Source of the DNA: Chitinophagaceae bacterium
GTDB taxonomy: Bacteria; Bacteroidota; Bacteroidia; Chitinophagales; Chitinophagaceae
Length of the DNA stretch: 64,000 nt
Assembly: GCA_021151685.1 (NCBI GenBank)
Contig: JAGKWS010000006.1
Location: 1-64,000, forward strand
Direction: 5' to 3'
The notes under the pieces were generated by a model, which did no database searches, was not told the DNA's origin, and saw nothing but the letters and a program-made list of their open reading frames with translations. Made by a program: the position numbers and the translations under genes. Shown one piece after another: positions 54,516 through 61,924 of this stretch. How positions within the stretch are numbered: position 1 is the stretch's first letter; every line of letters begins with the position of its first letter.

Positions 54516-55868
54516 ATGTCGGCTATTGGCGATCCGGTACTTATATCGGCATCGCTCATATTGCATTGCATAAGCTTTATCTATCGGCAGGCGTTCTCGG
54601 TAAGGCACAAGAGTAAACTAAATCTGATGTCCACCTTCGCAATTGGGGTGGCAATTACGGCTCTTGGTAACGCGGTGTTCTCCTACAGGTTGGGCATTTT
54701 TGGGCTCAATCAAGATTCGATGTACAACTACGTAATTCTTTCTCATGTGTCCGATTCAGCAATGCTTTGGGCCATCGGGAATACATTTATATTCATTGGT
54801 TACGAGTGGGCAGGGAAGAAGTCTTTCGCACCACTCACCGTTATTCTGGATGATAAGTTAATTATCGACTATATTTTTAGGTTCTCAATATTCATGGCGA
54901 TACTTAGTATCACCGGTAACATTGTAAACCTTGGCTTTATCTCGGGTGGAGCCCAAAAAGTACTTGCATTGTTCAATCAGATGGGGGTGCTTTATTTTGC
55001 CCGTTTATGGGGAAAAGAAAAATCTTCCAAATACATGAATTATGCCATCATATTGTGTGTAACACGTGTGGTTGCAGCATTGTTCCAGGCATTTTTACGT
55101 ATCGAGTTGTTGGAACCTTTCATCATCTTCTTCGGAGGATACTTTATTGGCGTTGGTAGTGCCCGCATTCTATTTTCGGTACGGATAATTCCCGCAATCC
55201 TTATATTGGGTTTTTTTGCGTCCATTTTCGGTAATCTCGGTGCCAATCGTTCTCACTTTATTGATGCATTTATCAGTTCGGATAATATAACAAAAGTGGT
55301 GCCGTCTTATACGGTTGTAGCAGTACAGGAATCGGATCGCGGTAACATGTTGATTCGCGGTTCTAATATTGCGCAAATATCTAATATATTTCAGCTGGTT
55401 GACAGGAAGGGTTATTATAATGGACAGGCCTCCTTGCCTCTTGTCTATGCATTTATACCCCGGTTTCTTTGGCCGGAAAAACCTACTATCGAACTTGGTT
55501 CGTGGTTTGCATTAGAAATTGGAGTGGCTACCATCTCCCAGTACACCAACCGTTCCAACAACTCGGTAAACATGTCTATTCCGGGCCAGCTATTTCTCGA
55601 TTTTGGTTGGTTTGGTGTTGTAATTGGTGGTGTCCTGATTGGATTGCTACTCGCTATGTTTTGGAATGCTTCTCATTTCGATGATGTGCATAACTTGTTA
55701 GGGGCACTATGGGGTGGGTACCTTTTGTTCTACTCCCTTTTTGGTGTGGGGGCCGACCTTCAGATATTTATTACCTTTATCTCTACGTATCTCGTTTTCT
55801 TAACTATAAGAACCATCTTAAAGCCATATGCGAATACTGAGCCTCGGACCCTTGTGGAGGGGAAGTAA
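54516..55868 (+). CDS. O-antigen polymerase-like membrane protein
   Basis: A 450-residue polytopic membrane protein with about ten to twelve hydrophobic segments (DPVLISASLILHCISFIY, FSIFMAILSITGNIVNLGFI, RIIPAILILGFFASIFG, FGVVIGGVLIGLLLAMFW) and a long hydrophilic loop (about 250-330). This is the layout of Wzy/O-antigen polymerase and related ligases, which vary too much for motif proof. The ATG at 54516 is chosen; a GTG at 54477 would add 13 codons. Codon use looks more A/T-rich (many ATT, TCT, TTT) than in neighbouring genes, suggesting acquisition by transfer. It starts a compact glycan cluster. Confidence 0.72.
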   Translation: MSAIGDPVLISASLILHCISFIYRQAFSVRHKSKLNLMSTFAIGVAITALGNAVFSYRLGIFGLNQDSMYNYVILSHVSDSAMLWAIGNTFIFIGYEWAGKKSFAPLTVILDDKLIIDYIFRFSIFMAILSITGNIVNLGFISGGAQKVLALFNQMGVLYFARLWGKEKSSKYMNYAIILCVTRVVAALFQAFLRIELLEPFIIFFGGYFIGVGSARILFSVRIIPAILILGFFASIFGNLGANRSHFIDAFISSDNITKVVPSYTVVAVQESDRGNMLIRGSNIAQISNIFQLVDRKGYYNGQASLPLVYAFIPRFLWPEKPTIELGSWFALEIGVATISQYTNRSNNSVNMSIPGQLFLDFGWFGVVIGGVLIGLLLAMFWNASHFDDVHNLLGALWGGYLLFYSLFGVGADLQIFITFISTYLVFLTIRTILKPYANTEPRTLVEGK

Positions 55869-56874
55869 TGCCGGAGGGCTGTTCAGGGCCATGTCTCGTG
55901 CCGGTGCTTTTATAGAGGTAATAGACGAGTTCTATTATGTAAGCTTGCGTACCGAAGATAAGAAATCGAAAATTGCCACGAAACTCATACGTTCGTTACA
56001 GGTTGCCGACTTCAATGCCGCAATACGCAAAACCATCCTTACTTTTCGTCCGAATGTGTTGTTAGTGTATAAAGGCGCATTTGTGCTGCCCGACACACTA
56101 CACTTTGCCCGTGCCAATGGTTGCCGCCCGGTGCTTTTTTACCCCGATGTAAGTACCACCACCCATGGCCCGCATATACCCGCCTGTATACCCATATATG
56201 ATATGGTATATACTACTAAGACGTTTGGTATCACCGACATGCGCGAAAAGTATGGGGCACGCAATGCCGAATTCATCCCCCATGGCTTCGACCCCGATAT
56301 TCATCGCCCCTTTGCCCACATAGGCGATAACGAGCGGCAGATATTTGGCTGCGATGCCTCTTTTATAGGTACATGGAGCCCCAAAAAAGAAAAATGGCTG
56401 GCCCATGTGATGGAACATTTACCATCGCTTCATCTGAAAATATGGGGCGACCAATGGAACAAAGCCACAGCAAAGGCTATACAAAGCTGTATACAAGGCA
56501 AGCCCATAACCGGCGACTTGTATGCTTTGGCCATACAATGTTCTACTATCAATCTGGGTATATTGTCAGAGAAAGTATCTGGTGCCTCATCCGGCGACCT
56601 TATTACCTCCCGCACATTCCACATACCGGGGGCATCGGGTTTTATGCTGCACGAGCGCAACGAAGAATCTGTACTGTACTACCGCGAAGAGGAAGAGGCA
56701 GGCTTTTTCGATGGCCCTCAAGAGCTGGCACAACAAATAGCACACTATTTGGCCCACCCCGCCGACCGTGAACGGATACGGCTGGCCGGGCATCGCAGGG
56801 CTCTGGCCGACCACTCGCTCGATGCTCGTGCCGCATACATCATCAATCATCTGAACACACACGCACATGGATAG
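55828..56874 (+). CDS. Glycosyltransferase (GT-B like)
   Basis: A 348-residue protein that resembles GT-B enzymes of the CgeB/GT4 type. It has an N-terminal Rossmann-like start with a glycine-rich loop (MRILSLGPLWRGSNAGGLFR), a mid region (PDVSTTTHGPHIPACIPIYD), a switch to the C-terminal domain at H-G-F-D-P and I-G-T-W-S-P-K-K-E, and a donor-binding region with GASGFMLHERNEESVLYY, the E-x-x-E typical of family 4. It overlaps the polymerase gene by 41 bases and the next gene by eight, showing tight coupling. The sugar is unknown. Confidence 0.82.
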   Translation: MRILSLGPLWRGSNAGGLFRAMSRAGAFIEVIDEFYYVSLRTEDKKSKIATKLIRSLQVADFNAAIRKTILTFRPNVLLVYKGAFVLPDTLHFARANGCRPVLFYPDVSTTTHGPHIPACIPIYDMVYTTKTFGITDMREKYGARNAEFIPHGFDPDIHRPFAHIGDNERQIFGCDASFIGTWSPKKEKWLAHVMEHLPSLHLKIWGDQWNKATAKAIQSCIQGKPITGDLYALAIQCSTINLGILSEKVSGASSGDLITSRTFHIPGASGFMLHERNEESVLYYREEEEAGFFDGPQELAQQIAHYLAHPADRERIRLAGHRRALADHSLDARAAYIINHLNTHAHG

Positions 56875-57592
56875 GTATAAGAAAATAATTTACGATAACT
56901 ATATCAGTACGCACAACCGCAACCTGTATGGCGAAAATTCGCTGGAAAGAATTCAGGCAAATGCACCCGCACTAAACCATTATTATGGCCGCCACCTGCC
57001 CGCCGATAAAAATGTTCGTATACTGGACATAGGTTGTGGCGATGGCAACTTTGTGTACCACATGCAGCAACTTGGCTATAAAAATGCAGCGGGTATAGAT
57101 GTGTCGGCCGAGCAGATAGAGAAGGGCCGGGCAATGGGTATAGACAACCTGCACTGTGGCGACCTCATAGAATTCCTTCGCACCAGCCGCGAGAAGTACG
57201 ATGTGGTGATAGCCAAGGACGTAATAGAGCACTTTACCCGCAACGAGGTGTTTGATATACTAATAGAAATAAGCCGTGTACTGAAGGAGGGAGGTAAATT
57301 CATAATGCAGGTACCCAATGGGCAGGGTTACTTTTATACCAGTATCTTTTATGGCGACTACACACACGAGATGGCCTATACAGTTACCTCCATCAGTCAG
57401 GTAATGCTCAATACAGGTTTTTCGGGGGTTAGCTGCTACCCCACAGGCCCTGTTCCGCACGGGCTTGTATCCAGCATCCGGTATGTGTTGTGGAAGCTAT
57501 TTGTATGGCGTTTGCAGTTCTGGAAAATGGTAGAAACCGGTAACCGTTCTGGTATTTTCACTCAAAACATCATAGCCGTGGCACGTAAATAG
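56867..57592 (+). CDS. SAM-dependent methyltransferase, glycan cluster
   Basis: A 241-residue class I methyltransferase. The SAM loop is VRILDIGCGDGNFVYHMQQL, followed by GIDVSAEQIEKGRAMG, the acidic D-L-I-E block (HCGDLIEFLRTS) and KEGGKFIMQVPNGQGY. The length and D-V-I-E-H-F pattern are like methyltransferases found in polysaccharide and lipid clusters, which may cap or O-methylate sugars. It overlaps the glycosyltransferase gene by eight bases, so they are co-translated. The acceptor is unknown. Confidence 0.88.
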   Translation: MDRYKKIIYDNYISTHNRNLYGENSLERIQANAPALNHYYGRHLPADKNVRILDIGCGDGNFVYHMQQLGYKNAAGIDVSAEQIEKGRAMGIDNLHCGDLIEFLRTSREKYDVVIAKDVIEHFTRNEVFDILIEISRVLKEGGKFIMQVPNGQGYFYTSIFYGDYTHEMAYTVTSISQVMLNTGFSGVSCYPTGPVPHGLVSSIRYVLWKLFVWRLQFWKMVETGNRSGIFTQNIIAVARK

Positions 57593-57645
57593 GCCATTCC
57601 TACGTTAACCTGTTATACATATAGCTACCCCCCCCATCATCGTAT

Positions 57646-59070
57646 ATGGTTTTCAGCAGTATTGTTTTTCTGTTCTACTTTCTGCCTGTGTTTCTGCTGG
57701 TATACTACCTGGCAGATGCCCGGTATAAGAATGGGGTGATACTGGCCGGTAGCCTGTTCTTTTATGCTTGGGGCGCACCGGTATTTGTGGTTACCCTGCT
57801 GGGGGCCACCCTCGCCGATTTTTTTATTGTTCGTACCATGGCGGCGCAGCCTCGTGGTGCTCGGCGCACTGCTCTTTTGTGTGCGTCGCTTTGTATCAAT
57901 CTGGGTCTGCTTTTTTATTATAAGTACTGTGGCTTTTTTGTCACCAATCTCAACCACCTGCTGGCAGGCATAGGTCTGCAGCCCATAGCGTGGGCCAGTG
58001 TGGTGCTGCCTATTGGTATCTCGTTCTACACGTTCGAGACCGTTACCTATGTGGTAGACGTATACCGGGGGCTGCATCAACCCTTGCGCCGCTTTCGCGA
58101 CTACCTGTTGTATATATTGCTGTTCCCCAAGCTCATAGCAGGGCCCATCATTCGTTTTCACGACTTTGCCGGGCAGATACAAGACCACTTGCTGCACGAC
58201 AATACTACCAACCGATTGCGCGGTTTTTACAGGTTTGTTCTGGGGCTTAGTAAAAAGGTACTCATTGCCAATGTAGTAGGCGAGGCTGCCAATACCATAT
58301 TTGGCGCACAGTATGGCGAGCTGGGTACCGTAACCGCATGGATGGGGGCATTGGCTTATACCTTTCAGATATATTTCGACTTTTCGGGCTACTCGGACAT
58401 GGCATTGGGGCTGGCACTGATGATGGGCTTCCGCTTCCCCGAAAATTTCGATAATCCCTACACGGCCACTTCTGTTACCGACTTCTGGCGCCGCTGGCAC
58501 ATAACCCTTGGTAGCTGGATGCGCAACTACTTGTACATACCCCTTGGGGGCAACCGGGTACAAAGCAAAATGCGGCTGTACTTCAATCTATGGCTGGTGT
58601 TCCTTGCTTCGGGTTTGTGGCATGGGGCCGCATGGGGCTTCATAGCATGGGGGGCATGGCATGGTGCGTTTCTGGTGGCAGAGCGTATGTTTCTGGGGCG
58701 GTGGCTGGGGCGGCTGGGCAAGGTCTCGTTTCTGTATACCTTTATGGTGGTACTTACCGGCTGGGTGTTTTTCCGTATAGAATACCTGCGCGCCTCGGTC
58801 GATTATTTCAAGCGCATGTTTGCATGGCACCCCGATAACCGCATCTGGTACCCCGACAATCTATTTTGCACGGCTACCATTATTGCTGCACTCTTTTCGT
58901 TTTTTACGCTCACCAAGGTAGGCTCTCGCATACAGCAACAGGTATACTACGGCACCTACAGCCTGCGTAGGCATTACTGGGCTACAGGTATCAGTATTGT
59001 ATTGCTGCTGCTGTGCGCCGCCCGCATTACCGTAGCCACGTTCAATCCATTCATTTATTTCAGATTCTAA
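57646..59070 (+). CDS. MBOAT family O-acyltransferase (AlgI-like)
   Basis: A 474-residue polytopic enzyme of the MBOAT family. The AlgI-like signature regions are FLFYFLPVFLLVYYLADARY (N-terminus), GISFYTFETVTYVVDVYRG, FPKLIAGPIIRFHDF, DFWRRWHITLGSWMRNYLYI (active-site entrance) and the invariant catalytic histidine in LWHGAAWGFIAWG. These proteins pass acetyl groups across the membrane to O-acetylate exported glycans. It precedes an AlgJ/AlgX-like gene by five bases, the usual pairing of transporter and transferase. The product is likely an O-acetylated surface polysaccharide. Confidence 0.93.
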   Translation: MVFSSIVFLFYFLPVFLLVYYLADARYKNGVILAGSLFFYAWGAPVFVVTLLGATLADFFIVRTMAAQPRGARRTALLCASLCINLGLLFYYKYCGFFVTNLNHLLAGIGLQPIAWASVVLPIGISFYTFETVTYVVDVYRGLHQPLRRFRDYLLYILLFPKLIAGPIIRFHDFAGQIQDHLLHDNTTNRLRGFYRFVLGLSKKVLIANVVGEAANTIFGAQYGELGTVTAWMGALAYTFQIYFDFSGYSDMALGLALMMGFRFPENFDNPYTATSVTDFWRRWHITLGSWMRNYLYIPLGGNRVQSKMRLYFNLWLVFLASGLWHGAAWGFIAWGAWHGAFLVAERMFLGRWLGRLGKVSFLYTFMVVLTGWVFFRIEYLRASVDYFKRMFAWHPDNRIWYPDNLFCTATIIAALFSFFTLTKVGSRIQQQVYYGTYSLRRHYWATGISIVLLLLCAARITVATFNPFIYFRF

Positions 59071-59075
59071 GGGCT

Positions 59076-60227
59076 ATGGAAAGAACGAAAATAGAAAAGC
59101 GGCTACTATACGTAATCTTCGTATTCCTGTTGGCACCCATGGTACAGCAGTACCTACAGGTGTTTCATGCAGGCCCGCTGAAGGGCGGCTTCCGCGATGC
59201 AGGAGACTCGGCATTTACCTTACCCAAATGGTTCAGTGGCGACTATCAGTACGAGGCTACCCGTTACCTGAATGACCGTACAGGCTTTAGGCCCGATCTG
59301 GTGCGTATGAACAACCAGCTGGATTATAGCCTGTTTGGTGTATGCCATAGCGGATGGACCGAAAAAGGCCGCCACAACAACCTGTACCAGCGGCCCTACG
59401 TAAATGCATGGTTTGGTACCGACTATGTGGGCGATGAAATATGGCATGGCCGTGCCCTGCGCCTGAAGGCAATACAAGATACACTGGCACGGCTGGGCAA
59501 AACACTGATAATAGCCTACCTGCCCAGCAAGGCCGATTACTGGCCGCACGACTTTCCGCCCAAATATGACGGGCTGAAGCGGGGCATTACCAATAGCGGC
59601 ACCATGCGCCGGCTGGCCGACTCGTTGGGTATGGCCCATCAGGTAGACCTGAATGCATGGTTTGTGAGTATGCGCGGCAAAATGCCCGACTCGCTGTTTA
59701 CCAAACAGGGCATACACTGGACGCTGTATGGAGCCATACTGGGTGGCGATAGTTTGGTACGCTACATGGAGCATGTACGTGGCCGTAGTGTGCAACACCC
59801 CGTATGGACGAAAAAAGAATACACCACCCGGCTACGCATGGGCGATGCCGATGTGGCCGAAGAACTGAACCTGATAGCCCCTATAGCTACCGAGCGGGTT
59901 ACTTACCCTATAATAGAAGATATACCCAACGATACCAGCCACAAGTTTGATGCCGTGTACATTGGCGATAGCTATGCCCACAAAATGATAGAGTTTGGCA
60001 TAGTGTGCAAAATGAATAACCAGTGCGAATATTGGGGGTACTTTGATGAAATGCACGATGTGAACGGGCACAAGTTTACCTACATCAAAGACTATAACTG
60101 GATAGAAGCTGTAGAGAAAGCCGAATGTGTGGTACTGGCCTATACGTTGTTCAACTTTTGGCAACTGGGCAATGGTTTCATAGAGCAGGCCTACGACCAC
60201 TACTACCCCAACCGCCCCATACACTAA
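59076..60227 (+). CDS. AlgJ/AlgX-like SGNH acetyltransferase, altered motif
   Basis: A 383-residue protein with an N-terminal membrane anchor (RLLYVIFVFLLAPMVQQYL) and a periplasmic SGNH-like domain. The C-terminal-side nucleophile motif reads VYIGDSYAHKM, while the D-x-H motif reads Q-G-I-H-W-T-L-Y-G-A. The catalytic histidine is kept but the aspartate two residues before it is replaced by glycine. AlgJ/AlgX proteins receive acetyl groups from the MBOAT partner and transfer them to a glycan. The substitution may change or weaken catalysis, or another acid may serve. ATG 59076 is chosen, six bases after the MBOAT stop. Its stop overlaps the convergent gene. Confidence 0.8.
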   Translation: MERTKIEKRLLYVIFVFLLAPMVQQYLQVFHAGPLKGGFRDAGDSAFTLPKWFSGDYQYEATRYLNDRTGFRPDLVRMNNQLDYSLFGVCHSGWTEKGRHNNLYQRPYVNAWFGTDYVGDEIWHGRALRLKAIQDTLARLGKTLIIAYLPSKADYWPHDFPPKYDGLKRGITNSGTMRRLADSLGMAHQVDLNAWFVSMRGKMPDSLFTKQGIHWTLYGAILGGDSLVRYMEHVRGRSVQHPVWTKKEYTTRLRMGDADVAEELNLIAPIATERVTYPIIEDIPNDTSHKFDAVYIGDSYAHKMIEFGIVCKMNNQCEYWGYFDEMHDVNGHKFTYIKDYNWIEAVEKAECVVLAYTLFNFWQLGNGFIEQAYDHYYPNRPIH

Positions 60228-61084
60228 CGGGGTAGCAACGAGCGTTGCAACTGTATTTTTTCGGGTTCTGTAACGGCCTTCAGGCTACTGATGAGCCAGC
60301 CCGACTGTGTGCCGGAGCCCTTTTGGTGCGCCACCGTAAAGTACCAACCCGGCACCTGAAAAAAGTGATACTGAATAGATGATGCGTAAGCAAACCGCAC
60401 GGTGCCACTCTGTAGCCATCTTGCCAGCAACTGGCCGCTGGCACTGTTTATGACTTCGGTATCCATAACGTCTTCCATGCTCATGCCGGGTTGCAGCAAT
60501 TGGCTCAGTACCACATAGTTGGTGCCATGTGCCGATGCCGGTATAAAACGCCCACGCGCAGCAGTAGCTACATAGGCAGGGCAGCCCGTAGCAGGCAGGG
60601 TGTTGTTGCCTACGCCTGCTATCATCCACCAACTGGCATCGTTATGTGTGTGTACACGTAGGGTAAGTGGTATAGTTATTTCTTTGCCTCCCCGTTTGAA
60701 AACACAGTTGGCTACAGCATACCATCCGGTGTCGTCAAAGTGCAGCCATTGTTCATTGGCGGGTTGGCACACAGCATCTATAAACTTTGCAGTATCGGGG
60801 GGCCATGTGGTGCCTTTGTAGAAAAGAGCGCGTAGCATGCGCCTGCGGTTCAGCATGCTATCGGTACCGGTTATGGCCTTTGCCTGCTGCCTGATGTACG
60901 ATTGTTGCTCGTCGTTGAACCTTTCAATAAACTCGTCTATCAGCTTCACCCGGTACATAAATGTACCTTCATTAGTATGCCCTATACCGCCCATGTTACC
61001 AACCGTTTGCCCATATAGCGGCACTACCATGCTGCAACACAGCATGGTAGTAAGTAAGTTGCGGTTGGCTGCTGGTAATGTCAT
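60224..61084 (-). CDS. Secreted protein of unknown function, second of a pair
   Basis: A 286-residue exported protein with a signal peptide (NLLTTMLCCSMVVPLYGQ). The mature part shows a helical N-terminal stretch (KLIDEFIERFNDEQQSYIRQ) and a beta-rich remainder with several aromatic strands (DTGWYAVANCVFKRGGKEIT; VQYHFFQVPGWYFTVAHQKG-like end). No family is recognised. It starts inside the stop of the upstream gene (TAATGA), so the two proteins are made together. It converges on the SGNH gene with overlapping stops. A helper or structural role with its partner in the envelope is possible but not shown. Confidence 0.65.
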   Translation of the reverse strand: MTLPAANRNLLTTMLCCSMVVPLYGQTVGNMGGIGHTNEGTFMYRVKLIDEFIERFNDEQQSYIRQQAKAITGTDSMLNRRRMLRALFYKGTTWPPDTAKFIDAVCQPANEQWLHFDDTGWYAVANCVFKRGGKEITIPLTLRVHTHNDASWWMIAGVGNNTLPATGCPAYVATAARGRFIPASAHGTNYVVLSQLLQPGMSMEDVMDTEVINSASGQLLARWLQSGTVRFAYASSIQYHFFQVPGWYFTVAHQKGSGTQSGWLISSLKAVTEPEKIQLQRSLLPR

Positions 61085-61707
61085 TATTGTTCGGTTACCC
61101 CAATATTACCCAGAAACACCTCTACCCATGCATTTTTCTTATCGGTAGCCTTCCAAACCTTCACAGTCACTTCTACATGTTTTTCGGTCACATCATGATA
61201 GGTATAGTTAGCTTCTCCGTTACGTACACCGGTAAACTCTTGCTCAAAGGCTACCAAACCTACATAATTGCCATCGGGCTGGCGGGTAAAGTTGCTCACA
61301 TACTGGGCATTATACCATGTTATCTGCACTTTGTTATACTTCAGTCGGTTCAGTCGCTTCAGGTAGGTACGCACAGGTACGGTTAGTGGGGTTTTGTCTT
61401 TTTTGCTGGTTACGGTTACAGTAGCATATTCGTTGTTGTTAAACAGCTTCATAGCCGCATCCACTGTGGCCGCATCGGTACCATTACTCTCGGCCAGTTC
61501 CTTTATATAGCGGGTCAGTTCTTCTGTTTTAGCCATTACCCGCTCGTTCAGTTCGTTCTTGCTCAGCTTTATATTGTCCGGAAACTGAAATACCTCGCCT
61601 TGCCGCACCTTTGTTTGTTTAGGCGTTGCCGTTACCGTTTCTTTATTCTGAGCCGCAGACAACAGGGGCAAGGCCAGTAAGCTTATGTATAAAATTGCGC
61701 TTTTCAT
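61084..61707 (-). CDS. Secreted protein of unknown function, first of a pair
   Basis: A 207-residue exported protein with a signal peptide (MKSAILYISLLALPLLSAAQ). The mature part has a charged helical region (LSKNELNERVMAKTEELTRY) and a beta-rich half (KVQITWYNAQYVSNFTRQPD, YVGLVAFEQEFTGVRNG) that looks like a small domain of the NTF2 or lipocalin size class, not confidently assigned. It is translationally coupled to the next gene through TAATGA. The 217-base gap upstream separates it from the divergent PAS kinase gene, so both may be controlled from there. Confidence 0.68.
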   Translation of the reverse strand: MKSAILYISLLALPLLSAAQNKETVTATPKQTKVRQGEVFQFPDNIKLSKNELNERVMAKTEELTRYIKELAESNGTDAATVDAAMKLFNNNEYATVTVTSKKDKTPLTVPVRTYLKRLNRLKYNKVQITWYNAQYVSNFTRQPDGNYVGLVAFEQEFTGVRNGEANYTYHDVTEKHVEVTVKVWKATDKKNAWVEVFLGNIGVTEQ

Positions 61708-61861
61708 AATTATGATTTTTATGGCACAAAATTATATACACATGTAGCCAGCTATTGCTGACATTGCTCAAGCACAAGAATGATTAGCATCAGTGCCCGG
61801 TGCTGCAAGAAAAGGTATATACAACTAAGGTACATTTTATATTCATGGTAGTTAATAACAA

Positions 61862-61892
61862 TTGAACGTATGTACATTGTTATGTATCTTTG
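61862..61892 (+). promoter_or_regulatory. Bacteroidota-type promoter for the PAS kinase gene
   Basis: TTG (61862-61864) and TATCTTTG (61885-61892) are 20 bases apart, a close match to the -33/-7 consensus. The ATG at 61925 lies 33 bases downstream of the -7 box. Confidence 0.55.
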
Positions 61893-61924
61893 CATCGAAT
61901 AAGGTATACTACGGATAATATCAG

